This document shows, piece after piece, positions 1 to 9,578 of a DNA stretch of 64,000 nucleotides. The DNA is taken from the NCBI RefSeq assembly GCF_012927355.1, contig NZ_JABBGK010000002.1, positions 764,758 through 828,757 of the forward strand, given 5' to 3'. This DNA comes from Rhizobium terricola (GTDB lineage Bacteria > Pseudomonadota > Alphaproteobacteria > Rhizobiales > Rhizobiaceae). Each line of letters starts with the position of its first letter. The first letter of the stretch is position 1. A model generated the notes under the pieces. The model was not told the DNA's origin. It ran no database searches and saw only the letters and a program-made list of their open reading frames with translations. The translations under genes and the position numbers were made by a program.

Positions 1-433
1 GGCGCTCGTCGCCCAGACATTCACCACGCCCTTCCTCATCATCAAGTTCCTGGGCGCCCTCTACCTGCTCTACATCGCCTTCAAGCTCTGGACCGCCGGC
101 CTGTTGCCGCAGAATATCGAGGCGCAGCGGGACACGAAGATCGGGCTCTCCTTCCTCTCCGGCCTGCTGGTCACGCTCGGTAACCCGAAGACCATGCTTT
201 TCTACGTGGCACTGGTTCCCACGCTGATCCCGCTCGAAGAGATCACCATGCGCGATTATGCAGCCCTTGCGGGCTTAACCTTCGTGGTCCTGATGTCCGT
301 GCTCATCCCCTATATCCTGCTGGCGTCACAGGCCCGCGCGCTGCTCAAGAAGCCGGCGTCGCTCAAGCTGCTCAACCGCTCGGCGGCAAGCGTGCTCGCC
401 GGGACGGCGGCTTATATCGCGGCCCGCGCCTGA
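1..433 (+). CDS. LysE/RhtB family amino-acid exporter (5' truncated)
   Basis: The reading frame is open from base 2 and enters from outside the window, so the N-terminus is missing. About 143 C-terminal residues are visible. They contain hydrophobic helices and the family-typical stretch around SGLLVTLGNPKTMLFY, where the N-P-K turn is conserved in LysE/RhtB exporters. The family exports amino acids or related small molecules across the inner membrane; the substrate cannot be told from sequence. Internal TTG or ATG codons are not the real start. The gene ends 161 bases before cysK. Confidence 0.85.
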   Translation, partial: ALVAQTFTTPFLIIKFLGALYLLYIAFKLWTAGLLPQNIEAQRDTKIGLSFLSGLLVTLGNPKTMLFYVALVPTLIPLEEITMRDYAALAGLTFVVLMSVLIPYILLASQARALLKKPASLKLLNRSAASVLAGTAAYIAARA

Positions 434-594
434 ACGTGAGGCCCGAACAGGAAGCCTGAAAGAAGTTTCGCCCGGTGCGGCACTCGCCGCCATCTTTTTT
501 CCAAGCAGACGGCGAAGCCTGGTCAAAGGGTTCTGGCGAGCATCCGGGTTTGGTCCTATGGTGCCGCCACGCATCCAGCAAAGGGAGAAACACA

Positions 595-1563
595 ATGTCG
601 GAAACGAAGAAACCGGGCCGCGGTCGCGTCTATGCCTCGATCACCGAGACGATCGGCGATACGCCCATCGTGCGCCTCGACAAGCTGGCGAAGGAAAAGG
701 GCGTCAAGGCCAACCTGCTCGCCAAGCTGGAGTTCTTCAATCCGATCGCCTCGGTCAAGGACCGCATCGGCGTCGCGATGATCGAGAGCCTGGAAGCCCA
801 GGGCAAGATCGCTCCCGGCAAGACGACGCTGATCGAACCGACGTCGGGCAATACCGGCATCGCGCTGGCGTTCGCGGCTGCGGCCAAGGGTTACAGGCTG
901 ATCCTCACCATGCCGGAAACAATGTCGATCGAGCGGCGCAAGATGCTGGCGCTGTTCGGCGCCGAACTGGTGCTGACCGAAGGGCCGAAGGGCATGAAGG
1001 GCGCGATCGCCAAGGCCGAGGAACTGGCAGCCACCCTGCCCGACGCCGTCATCCCGCAGCAGTTCGAAAACCCGGCCAACCCGGAGATCCACCGCAAGAC
1101 CACGGCGGAGGAAATCTGGAACGACACCGACGGCGGCGTCGACATCCTGGTGTCCGGCATCGGCACCGGCGGCACGATCACCGGCACCGGCCAGGTGCTG
1201 AAGGCCAAGAAGCCTTCGGTCAAGGTGATCGCGGTGGAGCCGGCCGACAGCCCGGTACTTTCCGGCGGCAATCCCGGCCCGCACAAGATCCAGGGCATCG
1301 GCGCAGGCTTTGCCCCGAAGATCCTCGACACGACGATCTATGACGAAATCGTCACCGTCACCAATGACGAGGCATTCGAGAACGCCCGGCTCGTCGCCCG
1401 CGTCGAGGGCGTGCCGGTCGGCATTTCGTCCGGCGCTGCGCTGGCGGCGGCGATCAAGGTCGGCCAGCGCGAGGAAAACGCCGGCAAGACCATCGTGGTG
1501 ATCATTCCGTCCTTCGCCGAACGTTACCTGTCGACGGCACTCTTCGCCGGCCTCGGCGAGTAA
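595..1563 (+). CDS. cysK: Cysteine synthase A (O-acetylserine sulfhydrylase)
   Basis: A 322-residue PLP enzyme that makes L-cysteine from O-acetylserine and sulfide. The PLP lysine is K55 in SVKDRIG, the TSGNTG substrate loop is at residues 83-88, and the phosphate-binding loop reads [12 protein letters not shown]. Length is normal for CysK. I chose the ATG at 595 because AAAGGGAG lies just upstream; the frame stays open further 5' but that part does not resemble the family. A strong terminator follows, so the gene is probably monocistronic. A CysM-like specificity is possible but less likely. Confidence 0.95.
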   Translation: MSETKKPGRGRVYASITETIGDTPIVRLDKLAKEKGVKANLLAKLEFFNPIASVKDRIGVAMIESLEAQGKIAPGKTTLIEPTSGNTGIALAFAAAAKGYRLILTMPETMSIERRKMLALFGAELVLTEGPKGMKGAIAKAEELAATLPDAVIPQQFENPANPEIHRKTTAEEIWNDTDGGVDILVSGIGTGGTITGTGQVLKAKKPSVKVIAVEPADSPVLSGGNPGPHKIQGIGAGFAPKILDTTIYDEIVTVTNDEAFENARLVARVEGVPVGISSGAALAAAIKVGQREENAGKTIVVIIPSFAERYLSTALFAGLGE

Positions 1564-1592
1564 CAAACCGCCCGGCTTCGACAGAACCATCG

Positions 1593-1617
1593 AGGGGCGC
1601 CAAGAGCGCCCCTTTTT
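1593..1617 (+). terminator. Intrinsic terminator of cysK
   Basis: A perfect 8-bp stem (AGGGGCGC / GCGCCCCT) with a CAAGA loop is followed by a run of five T, about 30 bases after the cysK stop. Confidence 0.85.
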
Positions 1618-1826
1618 CGTCTCCCTCAGCTGCGCCGCCCCAGCCGATCCGCGCCGGCCGTGCCTATTGTCGCCAAGGGTCGAGCGGAGCCTCGCGCCAA
1701 CGCGAGAGCCACGGCCATTGCCGGCCCATACACGGTCACTCGTTTCCTCGTCCGCCCCGGTTCGCTCCAACCACACATGGCAGGCGCTACGTCATGCGAA
1801 AGTGCGCGCAGCGAGAGCCCAAGCCT

Positions 1827-3359
1827 TCACGCGGCCGCGGACAGCCGATCCGTGGCGATGCGATAGGAGATCGCCTCCGCCAGATGGATACGGCCGAGCA
1901 GGGCCGCACCGTCAAGATCGGCGAGCGTACGCGCCACCTTCAGCACCCGATGATAACCGCGGGCGGAAAACCGGAACTTCTCGGCGGCATCCCGCAACAG
2001 CTGGAGGCCGGCCGCGTCCGGCTCGGCAATCTTCTCGATCAGCGCCGTCGAGCAGCGCGCATTGGTCGTCACGCCGGTGACACCCGCCGCCGCGAAGCGA
2101 TCGCACTGCAACGCGCGGGCAAGGGCCACGCGTTTCGCCACCGCCGCACTCGTTTCCGCCGCCATGGGACGGATGAGATCGGTCGCCTGGACCGCCGGCA
2201 CGTCGATGCGGATATCGATGCGGTCCATCAGCGGGCCCGAAATGCGCGACTGGTAGTCCGTGACGCACCGCGGACCGCGCGCGCAGACATGACCCGGCTC
2301 TCCCGCCATGCCGCAGCGGCAGGGGTTCATCGCTGCGACAAGCTGGAACTCCGCGGGATAAGTCACGCGATGGTTGGCGCGGGCGATGATGCATTCCCCA
2401 CTTTCGAGCGGCTGGCGCAGCGCATCGAGGACGGGCGGCGCGAATTCGGGCAGTTCGTCGAGAAAGAGCACGCCGTGATGGGCAAGCGAGGCCTCGCCCG
2501 GCCGGGCGCGTAAGCCTCCGCCGACAAGGACTGCCATGGTCGCCGAGTGATGCGGCGTACGGAACGGCCGGCGGTCGGAAAGCTTGCCGCCGGACAGTTG
2601 GCCGGCAATCGAGTGGATCATCGACACTTCGAGCAGTTCCGCGGCCGAAAGCGGCGGCAGGATCGACGGGAGACGCGCAGCCAGCATCGACTTGCCCGAG
2701 CCCGGCGGCCCGACCATGGCAAGGTTGTGCCCGCCGGCGGCCGCGACCTCCAGCGCGCGTTTGGCGCTTTCCTGCCCCTTGATGTCGGCGAGATCCGGCA
2801 TGTTGGCCGGCAGCGCGCGGATCGCCGGCTCCGGCCTGGTGAGAACCTGGGTACCGCGGAAATGGTTGGCGAGCGCGATCAGGCTGCGGGGGGCCAGAAT
2901 GTCGATGTCGGCGCCGGCCCACGCCGCCTCGGCTCCGCAATCCAGGGGGCAGATCAGGCCCTTTCCGAGCGCATTGGCGCCGATCGCCGCCGGAAGTGCG
3001 CCGGTGATCGGCGCTATCGTTCCGTCAAGATTGAGCTCGCCGATAACGACATAGCCGGCCAGCGCATCGCCCGGGATGGCGCCGAGAGCGGCCATCAGGC
3101 CGAGGGCGATCGGCAGGTCGAAATGGGAGCCTTCCTTGGGAAGGTCCGCAGGGGCCAGATTGACCGTCACCCGCTTCGGCGGCAGAGCCAGACCCGAGGC
3201 GTGCAGCGCGGCCTGGACCCGTTCACGGCTTTCCGCCACCGCCTTATCGGGCAGGCCGACGATCTGCATGCCGAGCTTACCCGGCGCGACCATCACCTGG
3301 ACGTCGACCGGAACCCCTTCAATGCCCTGGAATGCGACTGTACTGACACGCGCTACCAT
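1827..3359 (-). CDS. comM: YifB/ComM family Mg-chelatase-like AAA+ ATPase
   Basis: A 510-residue protein. It has an N-terminal ChlI-like (S5/Lon-protease-like) domain at about 20-165, then an AAA+ core with Walker A GPPGSGKS near 217-224 and Walker B LFLDELPEF near 300, and a C-terminal Mg-chelatase-type domain. In naturally competent bacteria ComM is a hexameric helicase that promotes branch migration during DNA integration; in rhizobia the role is less clear. The start at 3359 (MVARVSTVAFQG) matches the family; an upstream in-frame Met at 3410 would add 17 unlike residues. Confidence 0.93.
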   Translation of the reverse strand: MVARVSTVAFQGIEGVPVDVQVMVAPGKLGMQIVGLPDKAVAESRERVQAALHASGLALPPKRVTVNLAPADLPKEGSHFDLPIALGLMAALGAIPGDALAGYVVIGELNLDGTIAPITGALPAAIGANALGKGLICPLDCGAEAAWAGADIDILAPRSLIALANHFRGTQVLTRPEPAIRALPANMPDLADIKGQESAKRALEVAAAGGHNLAMVGPPGSGKSMLAARLPSILPPLSAAELLEVSMIHSIAGQLSGGKLSDRRPFRTPHHSATMAVLVGGGLRARPGEASLAHHGVLFLDELPEFAPPVLDALRQPLESGECIIARANHRVTYPAEFQLVAAMNPCRCGMAGEPGHVCARGPRCVTDYQSRISGPLMDRIDIRIDVPAVQATDLIRPMAAETSAAVAKRVALARALQCDRFAAAGVTGVTTNARCSTALIEKIAEPDAAGLQLLRDAAEKFRFSARGYHRVLKVARTLADLDGAALLGRIHLAEAISYRIATDRLSAAA

Positions 3360-3510
3360 CGCCCGCCCCCGAGAAAGCCAGATCGCCGTCCGCGCAACTA
3401 CATCTTGCACGGGCTATCGATTGCAATCTGGCACAGAGAGCAACAGAAAACAAGAACATTAAAGGAACAAATTCGCGTATCGCGCGATGACGAGTTGTAT
3501 GCGGTTGCAA

Positions 3511-3545
3511 GACGAGAACAAAGCCGGTCCGCCACCCGGGCGGAC
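3511..3545 (-). terminator. Intrinsic terminator of gshB
   Basis: A 9-bp GC-rich stem (3523-3531 with 3537-3545) lies directly after the gshB stop. On the minus strand it is followed by a T-rich stretch (TTTGTTCT), a somewhat weak U-tract. Confidence 0.6.
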
Positions 3546-3551
3546 CGCAGT

Positions 3552-4499
3552 TCAGGCGCGCTTGCGTTCGATCGCGTCCCAAAGCAGGGATGCGATGTCC
3601 GCGCCGCCGAATTTCTTGACCTCGCGGATGCCGGTCGGCGACGTCACGTTGATTTCGGTCATGTAGTCGCCGATCACGTCGATGCCGACCAGGAGGAAGC
3701 CACGTTCCTTCAGCGCCGGGCCGATGCGCGAGCAGATCTCCTTTTCGCGCGCGGTGAGTTCGGTCGGTTCGGCGCGGCCGCCGACATGCATGTTGGAGCG
3801 GCTGTCGGTTTCCGCCGGAACGCGGTTGATCGCGCCGACCGGTTCACCGTCGACAAGGATGATGCGCTTGTCGCCCTTGCGGACCGCCGGCAGGTAGGCC
3901 TGGGCGATGAAGGGTTCGCGGAACATCTGGTGGAACATCTCGATCAGCGAGGTGAAGTTGCGGTCGTCGCGGGCCGAGTGGAAGACCCCAGCGCCGCCAT
4001 TGCCGTAGAGCGGCTTCAGGATGATGTCGCCCATCTCGTCGCGGAAACGGGCAATCTCGGCGGGATCGCGGGTGATCAGCGTCTGCGGCATCAGGTCCGC
4101 GAATTCGGTGACGAAGATCTTCTCCGGCGAATTGCGGACCCAGGCCGGATCGTTGACCACCAGGGTCTTCGGATGGACGCGCTCGAGCAGGTGGGTCGAG
4201 GTTATATAGGCCATGTCGAAGGGCGGATCCTGGCGCAGCAGGACGACATCCATCGTGGCAAGGTCGATGCGCTCGGGCTCGCCGAGCGTGTAGTGATCGC
4301 CCTTGACGTCGCGCAGCTCCATCGGCTGGGCGACCGCGAAGACGCGGCCGTCGCGCATGCCGAGCTGGTTCGGCGTGTAGTGAAACAACCGGTATCCGCG
4401 CGCCTGGGCTTCGAGGCTCATGGCAAAAGTGGAATCGCCGGCAATGTTGATGCTGGAAACGTGGTCCATCTGGACCGCTACATTGGTGATCTTCGCCAT
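3552..4499 (-). CDS. gshB: Glutathione synthetase
   Basis: A 315-residue enzyme that ligates gamma-glutamylcysteine and glycine with ATP to give glutathione in the cytoplasm. The N-terminal prokaryotic GSH synthetase domain (about 1-122) is followed by an ATP-grasp domain. Visible marks are [10 protein letters not shown], the glycine-rich loop [12 protein letters not shown] and the metal/ATP site ending in [12 protein letters not shown]. Length is typical. It has its own terminator and stands alone between comM and a cupin gene, all on the minus strand. Confidence 0.95.
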   Translation of the reverse strand: MAKITNVAVQMDHVSSINIAGDSTFAMSLEAQARGYRLFHYTPNQLGMRDGRVFAVAQPMELRDVKGDHYTLGEPERIDLATMDVVLLRQDPPFDMAYITSTHLLERVHPKTLVVNDPAWVRNSPEKIFVTEFADLMPQTLITRDPAEIARFRDEMGDIILKPLYGNGGAGVFHSARDDRNFTSLIEMFHQMFREPFIAQAYLPAVRKGDKRIILVDGEPVGAINRVPAETDSRSNMHVGGRAEPTELTAREKEICSRIGPALKERGFLLVGIDVIGDYMTEINVTSPTGIREVKKFGGADIASLLWDAIERKRA

Positions 4500-4598
4500 G
4501 GCCTGCCCCTCGTTGAAAGCACACGAGATTTAGGCTGCCTCCCTCGGAAAGGCAACGCCGGCCAGGGTCAATTTTGCTGATCGAGGATCAAGGCCCCC

Positions 4599-5099
4599 TC
4601 AGCCGAAGAGACCCTTTGCGGAGGGCGAGCGCAGGGCGTTGCGGAGGCGATAGAGCGTGGCCAGCGGCTCGGGGAACGGCTTGCGCAGGAAGGCGATCTT
4701 GCGGACATAGTTGTCGACGCGCCAGGTCGCCCAGGTGCCGCCACGGAAGTAGGCGATGTCCCCGGACCTCAGGATGCGCTCGGAACCGTCTTCCGCCGTC
4801 ACATGGACCTCCCCCTCCTGGATGACCACCGTCTCGTCCCAGCCGAAATACCAGCGGAATTCCCCGGCGGTGCAGTCCCACACGGCCGTCGAGCTCGCCT
4901 CGTCCGTGCTCGTCGAATGGTCGCCGACACGGGCGAGCGGCGTTCCGCGAATGATCCATTCCGGATTGATCGGCGCAGGCTTCAGCGCCAGATGACCGCT
5001 GTTAGCGGAGACCACAGGCGGGTTCTCGCCGGTCTTGCCGTTTCGCGGCGATGCAAGGAGGGCTCCGGCCATGCCGACGAGCAAGAGTTTCAAGGGCAT
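4599..5099 (-). CDS. Cupin-domain protein (Cupin_3/DUF861-like)
   Basis: A 166-residue protein. After a short hydrophobic N-terminus (about residues 1-17, a possible signal or anchor), residues 70-140 form a cupin barrel: FRWYFGWDETVVIQEGEVHV, then SGDIAYFRGGTWATWRVDNYVRK split over two strands. This resembles the Cupin_3 group of (S)-ureidoglycine aminohydrolase-like proteins, but most of that group have no known reaction. It lies 99 bases upstream of gshB on the same strand. Function not assigned. Confidence 0.75.
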   Translation of the reverse strand: MPLKLLLVGMAGALLASPRNGKTGENPPVVSANSGHLALKPAPINPEWIIRGTPLARVGDHSTSTDEASSTAVWDCTAGEFRWYFGWDETVVIQEGEVHVTAEDGSERILRSGDIAYFRGGTWATWRVDNYVRKIAFLRKPFPEPLATLYRLRNALRSPSAKGLFG

Positions 5100-5161
5100 T
5101 TGCCTTCCCTAATCCGTTCAACTTCCGGAAGGGTAGCAAAAGCCCGTTACGTTACACTTTG

Positions 5162-5189
5162 GCCGATCGCTAAAATTTTCGCGATCGGC
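5162..5189. repeat. Inverted repeat between ugpC and the cupin gene
   Basis: A perfect 9-bp inverted repeat (GCCGATCGC / GCGATCGGC) encloses an AAAATTTT core. It lies downstream of ugpC on the minus strand, but no T-run follows. It could be a weak terminator for the ugp operon or an operator for the cupin gene. Confidence 0.45.
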
Positions 5190-5225
5190 AAGGCTTGTCC
5201 GACGCGACATGCCGCGTCCGGAACC

Positions 5226-6341
5226 TCAGGCAAAAGAGGTTTCGTGCGCAGACGATGCGACGGGCGCAGATGCGGCCACAGCGGACGGCGCGTCGATCCG
5301 GCGGCCGGTCTCCTTCGAGAAGAAATGCAGCCGATCCGGCTGGACGGTGAGCCTCAGTTCATCGGTGATCGTCGCATCGAGCGGCAGCACGGCGGTCAAG
5401 GGCTGCCCTGCGAGATGACCGTGCACGAGACGGTGCGCGCCGAGCTCCTCGACATAGTCGACGATGAACGGCAGTCCATCCTGCCCCTCGTCCGCAAGTG
5501 CGATGTCCTCGCCGCGCACGCCGATGGTGACCGGACTTTCGGCATGGCCGGACCGATCGAAAGCGATCGAGAGGTCACCGATCACCAGCCGGTCGCCGGC
5601 GACCGTGCCGTCGAGAAGGTTCATCGCCGGCGAGCCGATGAAGCTCGCGACGAAGGTCGAGGCCGGACGATGATAGACCTCGAGCGGGGTGCCGATCTGC
5701 TCGATTGCCCCGCCGTTCAGCACCACGAGGCGGTCGGCCAGCGTCATCGCCTCCAACTGGTCGTGGGTGACGTAGATTGCCGTCGTCGAAAGCCGGCGCT
5801 GGAGCTTGCGGATCTCGCCGCGCATCGTCACGCGCAACTTGGCATCAAGATTGGAGAGCGGCTCGTCGAAAAGGAAGACGGCGGGCTTGCGGACGATGGC
5901 GCGGCCCATGGCGACGCGCTGGCGCTGGCCGCCGGAAAGCGCCTTCGGCTTGCGCTGGAGATAGGGCTCGATCTCCAGCATGCGGGCGGCTTCGGCCACC
6001 CTCGCCTCGATCTCCGCCTTCGGCGTCTTGCGGTTACGCAGACCGTAGGCGAGATTGTCGAAGACGCTCATGTGCGGATAGAGCGCATAGTTCTGGAACA
6101 CCATTGCGATGTCGCGGTCGGCGGGCTCGATCTCGTTGACGACCCGGTCACCGATCGAGACGGTGCCCTTCGAAATGCTCTCCAGACCCGCCACCATGCG
6201 CAGCAGGGTCGACTTGCCGCAGCCGGACGGACCGACTAGCACGATGAATTCTCCGTCGCCGATCTCGATGTCGACGCCTTTCACGGCATGCACGCCACCG
6301 TCGTAGATCTTCGAAACCTGGTCGATGATGATGGAAGCCAT
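5226..6341 (-). CDS. ugpC: ABC transporter ATP-binding protein, glycerol-3-phosphate type
   Basis: A 371-residue CUT1-family ATPase (MalK/UgpC type). Walker [10 protein letters not shown] is at 37-45, the Q-loop at [10 protein letters not shown], signature LSGGQRQR from 135, Walker B FLFDEP near 156-161, and the H-loop in YVTHDQ. A C-terminal TOBE/regulatory domain follows. It energises uptake through UgpA and UgpE. It is the last gene of the ugpB-A-E-C order on the minus strand, 13 bases after ugpE. The final 20 or so residues are Ala/Ser-rich and not family-typical. Confidence 0.92.
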   Translation of the reverse strand: MASIIIDQVSKIYDGGVHAVKGVDIEIGDGEFIVLVGPSGCGKSTLLRMVAGLESISKGTVSIGDRVVNEIEPADRDIAMVFQNYALYPHMSVFDNLAYGLRNRKTPKAEIEARVAEAARMLEIEPYLQRKPKALSGGQRQRVAMGRAIVRKPAVFLFDEPLSNLDAKLRVTMRGEIRKLQRRLSTTAIYVTHDQLEAMTLADRLVVLNGGAIEQIGTPLEVYHRPASTFVASFIGSPAMNLLDGTVAGDRLVIGDLSIAFDRSGHAESPVTIGVRGEDIALADEGQDGLPFIVDYVEELGAHRLVHGHLAGQPLTAVLPLDATITDELRLTVQPDRLHFFSKETGRRIDAPSAVAASAPVASSAHETSFA

Positions 6342-6354
6342 GGAAGTACCTTTC

Positions 6355-7197
6355 TCACTTGTCGCTTTCAGTGAGGCCCTTGATGAACCAGCTCTGGAAG
6401 ATCACCACGACGACGACCGGCGGCAGCATGGCGAGAACAGCCATGGCGAAGGCTTCGTTGTAGTCGGGGATCTGCGAGCCGATCCAGACCTGGAGGATCT
6501 GCTTGATGCCGCGCATCAAGGTGTAGAAACTTTCGTCGGTGGTCATCAGCATCGGCCAGAGATACTGGTTCCAGCCATAGACGAACATGATGATGAAGAC
6601 GGCAGCGATCATGGTGCGCGACAGGGGCACCAGGACGTCGATGAAGAATTTTACCGGGCCTGCGCCATCGATGCGGGCGGCCTCCAGCAGTTCGTCGGGC
6701 ACGGACTTGAAGAACTGGCGGAAGAAGAAGGTTCCGGTCGCGGACGCCAAGAGCGGCAGGACGAGGCCGGTATAGCTGTTCAGCAGGCCGAGATCGCTCA
6801 TCACCTTGTAGGACGGCATGATGCGCACTTCGAGCGGCAAAAGCAGCGTCGTGAAGATCAGCCAGAAGGCCAGCGTTGCGAAGCGGAAGCGGAAATAGAC
6901 GATCGCATAGGCGGCCATCATCGACAGCACGATCTTGCCGATGGCGAAACCGAGGCCGAGAACCAGCGAGTTCATCGCCATGGTGAGGCCGGTCACCTCG
7001 CCGGTGAACCCGCCCTTGCGGAACAGGACGTTTCCGTAGGTTTCCTCGAAATGACCGCCGAGCGAGAGCATGAGGCCCTTGGAATGGATGTCGGCCGCAG
7101 TGTGGGTCGAGGTGGTGAAGGCGACCACCAGCGGGCCGAGCATCAGCACCACGCCGGCGATCAGGATCAGATGGTCTAAGAACTTTGTTCGGTACAT
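6355..7197 (-). CDS. ugpE: ABC transporter permease, glycerol-3-phosphate type
   Basis: A 280-residue inner-membrane permease with about six membrane helices. The binding-protein-dependent transport EAA loop reads [21 protein letters not shown]. It pairs with UgpA to form the membrane channel. It starts 11 bases after the ugpA stop and is followed at 13 bases by ugpC, clearly one transcription unit. Assignment to the Ugp rather than another CUT1 sugar system rests on overall resemblance of all four subunits and gene order. Confidence 0.92.
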   Translation of the reverse strand: MYRTKFLDHLILIAGVVLMLGPLVVAFTTSTHTAADIHSKGLMLSLGGHFEETYGNVLFRKGGFTGEVTGLTMAMNSLVLGLGFAIGKIVLSMMAAYAIVYFRFRFATLAFWLIFTTLLLPLEVRIMPSYKVMSDLGLLNSYTGLVLPLLASATGTFFFRQFFKSVPDELLEAARIDGAGPVKFFIDVLVPLSRTMIAAVFIIMFVYGWNQYLWPMLMTTDESFYTLMRGIKQILQVWIGSQIPDYNEAFAMAVLAMLPPVVVVVIFQSWFIKGLTESDK

Positions 7198-7208
7198 TCT
7201 GCCGCTCC

Positions 7209-8090
7209 TCAGCCGTAATGAACGCGACGTTCGATGAAGCGAAACTGGATGAGGGTCAGCACCAGCACGATGACCATCAGGATGACCGACTGCGCCGAGG
7301 ACGAGCCGAGATCGTTGCCGCGGAAGCCGTCGAGATAGACCTTGTAGACCAGCGTGATCGGGTTGTTCGCCGCTTTATCCTTCACGATGACGTCGATGAC
7401 GCCAAAGGTGTCGAAGAGCGAATAGGTCATGTTGATGATCAGCAGGAAGAAGGCCGTCGGGGTCAGCAGCGGCAGGATCACCGTCCAGAACCTTCGGGTG
7501 CCCGACTTGCAGTCGATCGCGGCCGCCTCGCGCACTGAGGCGGGAATGCCCTGCAGCCCGGACAGGAAGAAGATGAAATTGTAAGGGATCTGGTTCCAGA
7601 CAGCGACCGCGACCATGGCGAAGGCGGTGTCGAAGTAGTTGATCCCGACCTTCATGTCCCATCCGAAAAGAGCGACAAAGTGGACGAAGGGGCCGATATG
7701 CTGGTCGAAGAACATCATGCCGATCAGGCCGGCGACCGGCGGGGCGATCGCATAGACGACGATCAGAAGCGTCTTGTAGGTCGACTTGCCACGGATCACG
7801 GCATCCGCCTTCAAGGCGAGCAGCAGGCCGATCGAGAGCGTCAGGAAGGTGACGATCAGGCTGTAGGCGACCGTGAAGCGGGCGATCTTCAGGTATTCCG
7901 CAGAAGCGAGCGCATCCGTGTAGTTTGCGAGGCCGACGAAGGCGGAACCGAAGCCGAACGGATCCTCGATGAAGAAGGACGAGTGGATCGCCTGGGCGGA
8001 CGGCCAGTAGAAGAAGATCGATATGATCACGAACTGCGGCAGAAGCAGCAGATAAGGGAGATATCGCGAGGAAAACTGGACGCGCTTCAT
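7209..8090 (-). CDS. ugpA: ABC transporter permease, glycerol-3-phosphate type
   Basis: A 293-residue inner-membrane permease with about six helices and the EAA loop REAAAIDCKSGTRRFWTVIL. The start MKRVQFSSRYLPYLLLLPQF at 8090 matches UgpA; an in-frame Met at 8141 would begin inside the hairpin that separates ugpB from ugpA. It forms the transport channel with UgpE. Confidence 0.92.
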   Translation of the reverse strand: MKRVQFSSRYLPYLLLLPQFVIISIFFYWPSAQAIHSSFFIEDPFGFGSAFVGLANYTDALASAEYLKIARFTVAYSLIVTFLTLSIGLLLALKADAVIRGKSTYKTLLIVVYAIAPPVAGLIGMMFFDQHIGPFVHFVALFGWDMKVGINYFDTAFAMVAVAVWNQIPYNFIFFLSGLQGIPASVREAAAIDCKSGTRRFWTVILPLLTPTAFFLLIINMTYSLFDTFGVIDVIVKDKAANNPITLVYKVYLDGFRGNDLGSSSAQSVILMVIVLVLTLIQFRFIERRVHYG

Positions 8091-8106
8091 TGGGGTGCCT
8101 TCACGG

Positions 8107-8135
8107 AAAATCCCGGGAGCTTGAAGCTCCCGGGA
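8107..8135 (-). terminator. Hairpin with T4 between ugpB and ugpA (partial terminator)
   Basis: A perfect stem of at least 10 bp (TCCCGGGAGC / GCTCCCGGGA, loop TTGAA) lies between the ugpB stop and the ugpA start. On the minus strand TTTT follows immediately. Such intercistronic hairpins often lower permease expression relative to the binding protein; that role here is inference. Confidence 0.75.
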
Positions 8136-8159
8136 ACTCAATGCATCGGAAGAGAAAGA

Positions 8160-9458
8160 TCAGCCGGCCGTCTTGGCGAAGCGGGCGAGCAGTTCGTCGG
8201 CTTCCTTCTTGATGGTTTCCATGGCTTCCTTCGGCGTGGTTTCGCCGGCGAAGATGCGGTTGTATTCGCGTTCCATTACAGAACGGATCTGCGGGTAGAA
8301 GCCCATGCGGTAGCCCTTGTCCCATTCAGCGCCCGGCAGCGAAAGCTGCTGGATGCCGACTTCGGCGGCCGGCTTCTCGTTGTAGTAGCCTTCCGACTTG
8401 GACAGCTCGTAGGCAGCCTTGGTGATGGCGACGTAGCCGGTGGCCTGGTGGTAGAACTTCTGGACTTCCGGCGAGGTGAGGAAGTGGAAGAAGGAGGCCG
8501 TGCACTTGTTCTCGGCTTCCGGCTTGCCAGCCATGGCGAAGAGAGCCGCGCCGCCGATGAAGGTGTGGACGCCTTCCGGAATGACCGACTTCCAGTAGGG
8601 CAGGAAGGTGGCCGAGAAGGGCATGGTCGCCGTCTTCTGCAGACCGCCGAACGAGCCGGACGAGCCGATCCAGAGCGCGACCTTGCCTTCTTCGAACGGC
8701 TTCTGGTTGTCGTTCCAGCCGGCGCCATAGTAGCCGAACAGGCCCTGGTCGTACCAGGCCTTCAGCTTCTCATACATCATGACGTGGTTCGGATCGGTGA
8801 CGTTGATCGTCGTGTCGACGACGCTGTCGTAACCGTTGTTGTTCGAGGCGAACTGAAGGTTATGGCGCGAGAAGAAGTTCTCGGTGAACTGCCAAGTCAG
8901 CTGCGACTGGACGAGCGGGATGAAGCCGGCTTCCTTCAGCTTCGGAGCGATGGCTTCGAACTCTTCCCAGGTCTTCGGGGCTTCGACACCGGCCTTCTTC
9001 AGGGCGTCGGTGTTGACATACATGATCGGAGCCGAGGAGTTGAACGGCATGCCGACGAACTTGCCGGTGGAGTCGGCGTAGAAGTAACGGACACCTTCAA
9101 TGAAGTCGTCGCGGTTGAATTCGAAGCCGGCGTCCTTGATTAGGTCTTCGGCCGAAACGGCAGCGCCCTTGGCGTTGATGATGGTGGCGGCACCGGCGTC
9201 AAAGACCTGCAGGATGTTCGGCTGCTCGCCCGAACGGAAGGCAGCGATGCCGGCCGAGAGGGCCTCTTCGTACGTACCCTTGGACACCGGGGTGATGGCG
9301 CATTCGGACTGCGCGGCGTTGAACTTCTGCGCCACTTCATTGATGACTTCGCCGTTGCGGCCGCCCATGCCGTGCCACCAGGTGATATTGGTTGCGGCAA
9401 GCGTCGTCGATGCGGTCATCGCCAGGGCCAGAGCGGCCAGTGAAAGCTTCTTGAACAT
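8160..9458 (-). CDS. ugpB: sn-Glycerol-3-phosphate-type periplasmic substrate-binding protein
   Basis: A 432-residue extracellular solute-binding protein (family 1). A Sec signal peptide spans about residues 1-21 (basic MFKK, hydrophobic core, cleavage after TTLA). The mature start ATNITWWHGMGGRNGEVINE and the inner stretch around GYYGAGWNDNQKPFEEGKVA resemble UgpB, which binds glycerol-3-phosphate or its diesters. It is the first gene of the operon, with a Pho-box-like site about 75 bases upstream, consistent with phosphate-starvation control. Confidence 0.92.
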   Translation of the reverse strand: MFKKLSLAALALAMTASTTLAATNITWWHGMGGRNGEVINEVAQKFNAAQSECAITPVSKGTYEEALSAGIAAFRSGEQPNILQVFDAGAATIINAKGAAVSAEDLIKDAGFEFNRDDFIEGVRYFYADSTGKFVGMPFNSSAPIMYVNTDALKKAGVEAPKTWEEFEAIAPKLKEAGFIPLVQSQLTWQFTENFFSRHNLQFASNNNGYDSVVDTTINVTDPNHVMMYEKLKAWYDQGLFGYYGAGWNDNQKPFEEGKVALWIGSSGSFGGLQKTATMPFSATFLPYWKSVIPEGVHTFIGGAALFAMAGKPEAENKCTASFFHFLTSPEVQKFYHQATGYVAITKAAYELSKSEGYYNEKPAAEVGIQQLSLPGAEWDKGYRMGFYPQIRSVMEREYNRIFAGETTPKEAMETIKKEADELLARFAKTAG

Positions 9459-9532
9459 GGATAGATCCTCTCCGCCAGTGTTGGGGTGAGGAGTGGCTTA
9501 GTCGCGATCTGTGACGCGGAATTAAACGTTTT

Positions 9533-9550
9533 ATGTCATTTCAATTACAA
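9533..9550 (-). promoter_or_regulatory. Pho-box-like direct repeat upstream of ugpB
   Basis: On the minus strand the sequence reads TTGTAAT-TGAA-ATGACAT: two 7-base units with a 4-base spacer. Each unit matches the PhoB half-site CTGTCAT at 5 of 7 positions. It lies 75-92 bases before the ugpB ATG. The position and the known PhoB control of ugp operons support it; the match itself is moderate. Confidence 0.45.
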
Positions 9551-9578
9551 GAGTCGCAAATACGAAAGCGAAACGAAA

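Noticed and set aside
556..1776. A 406-codon open frame on the minus strand across cysK
   Set aside because: It is antisense to a clear cysK, has Arg/Asp-rich low-similarity composition, and arises from codon bias in GC-rich DNA.
2547..4580. A 677-codon plus-strand open frame across comM and gshB
   Set aside because: It covers parts of two well-supported minus-strand genes and shows the Arg/Asp/Gly-rich composition of antisense frames.
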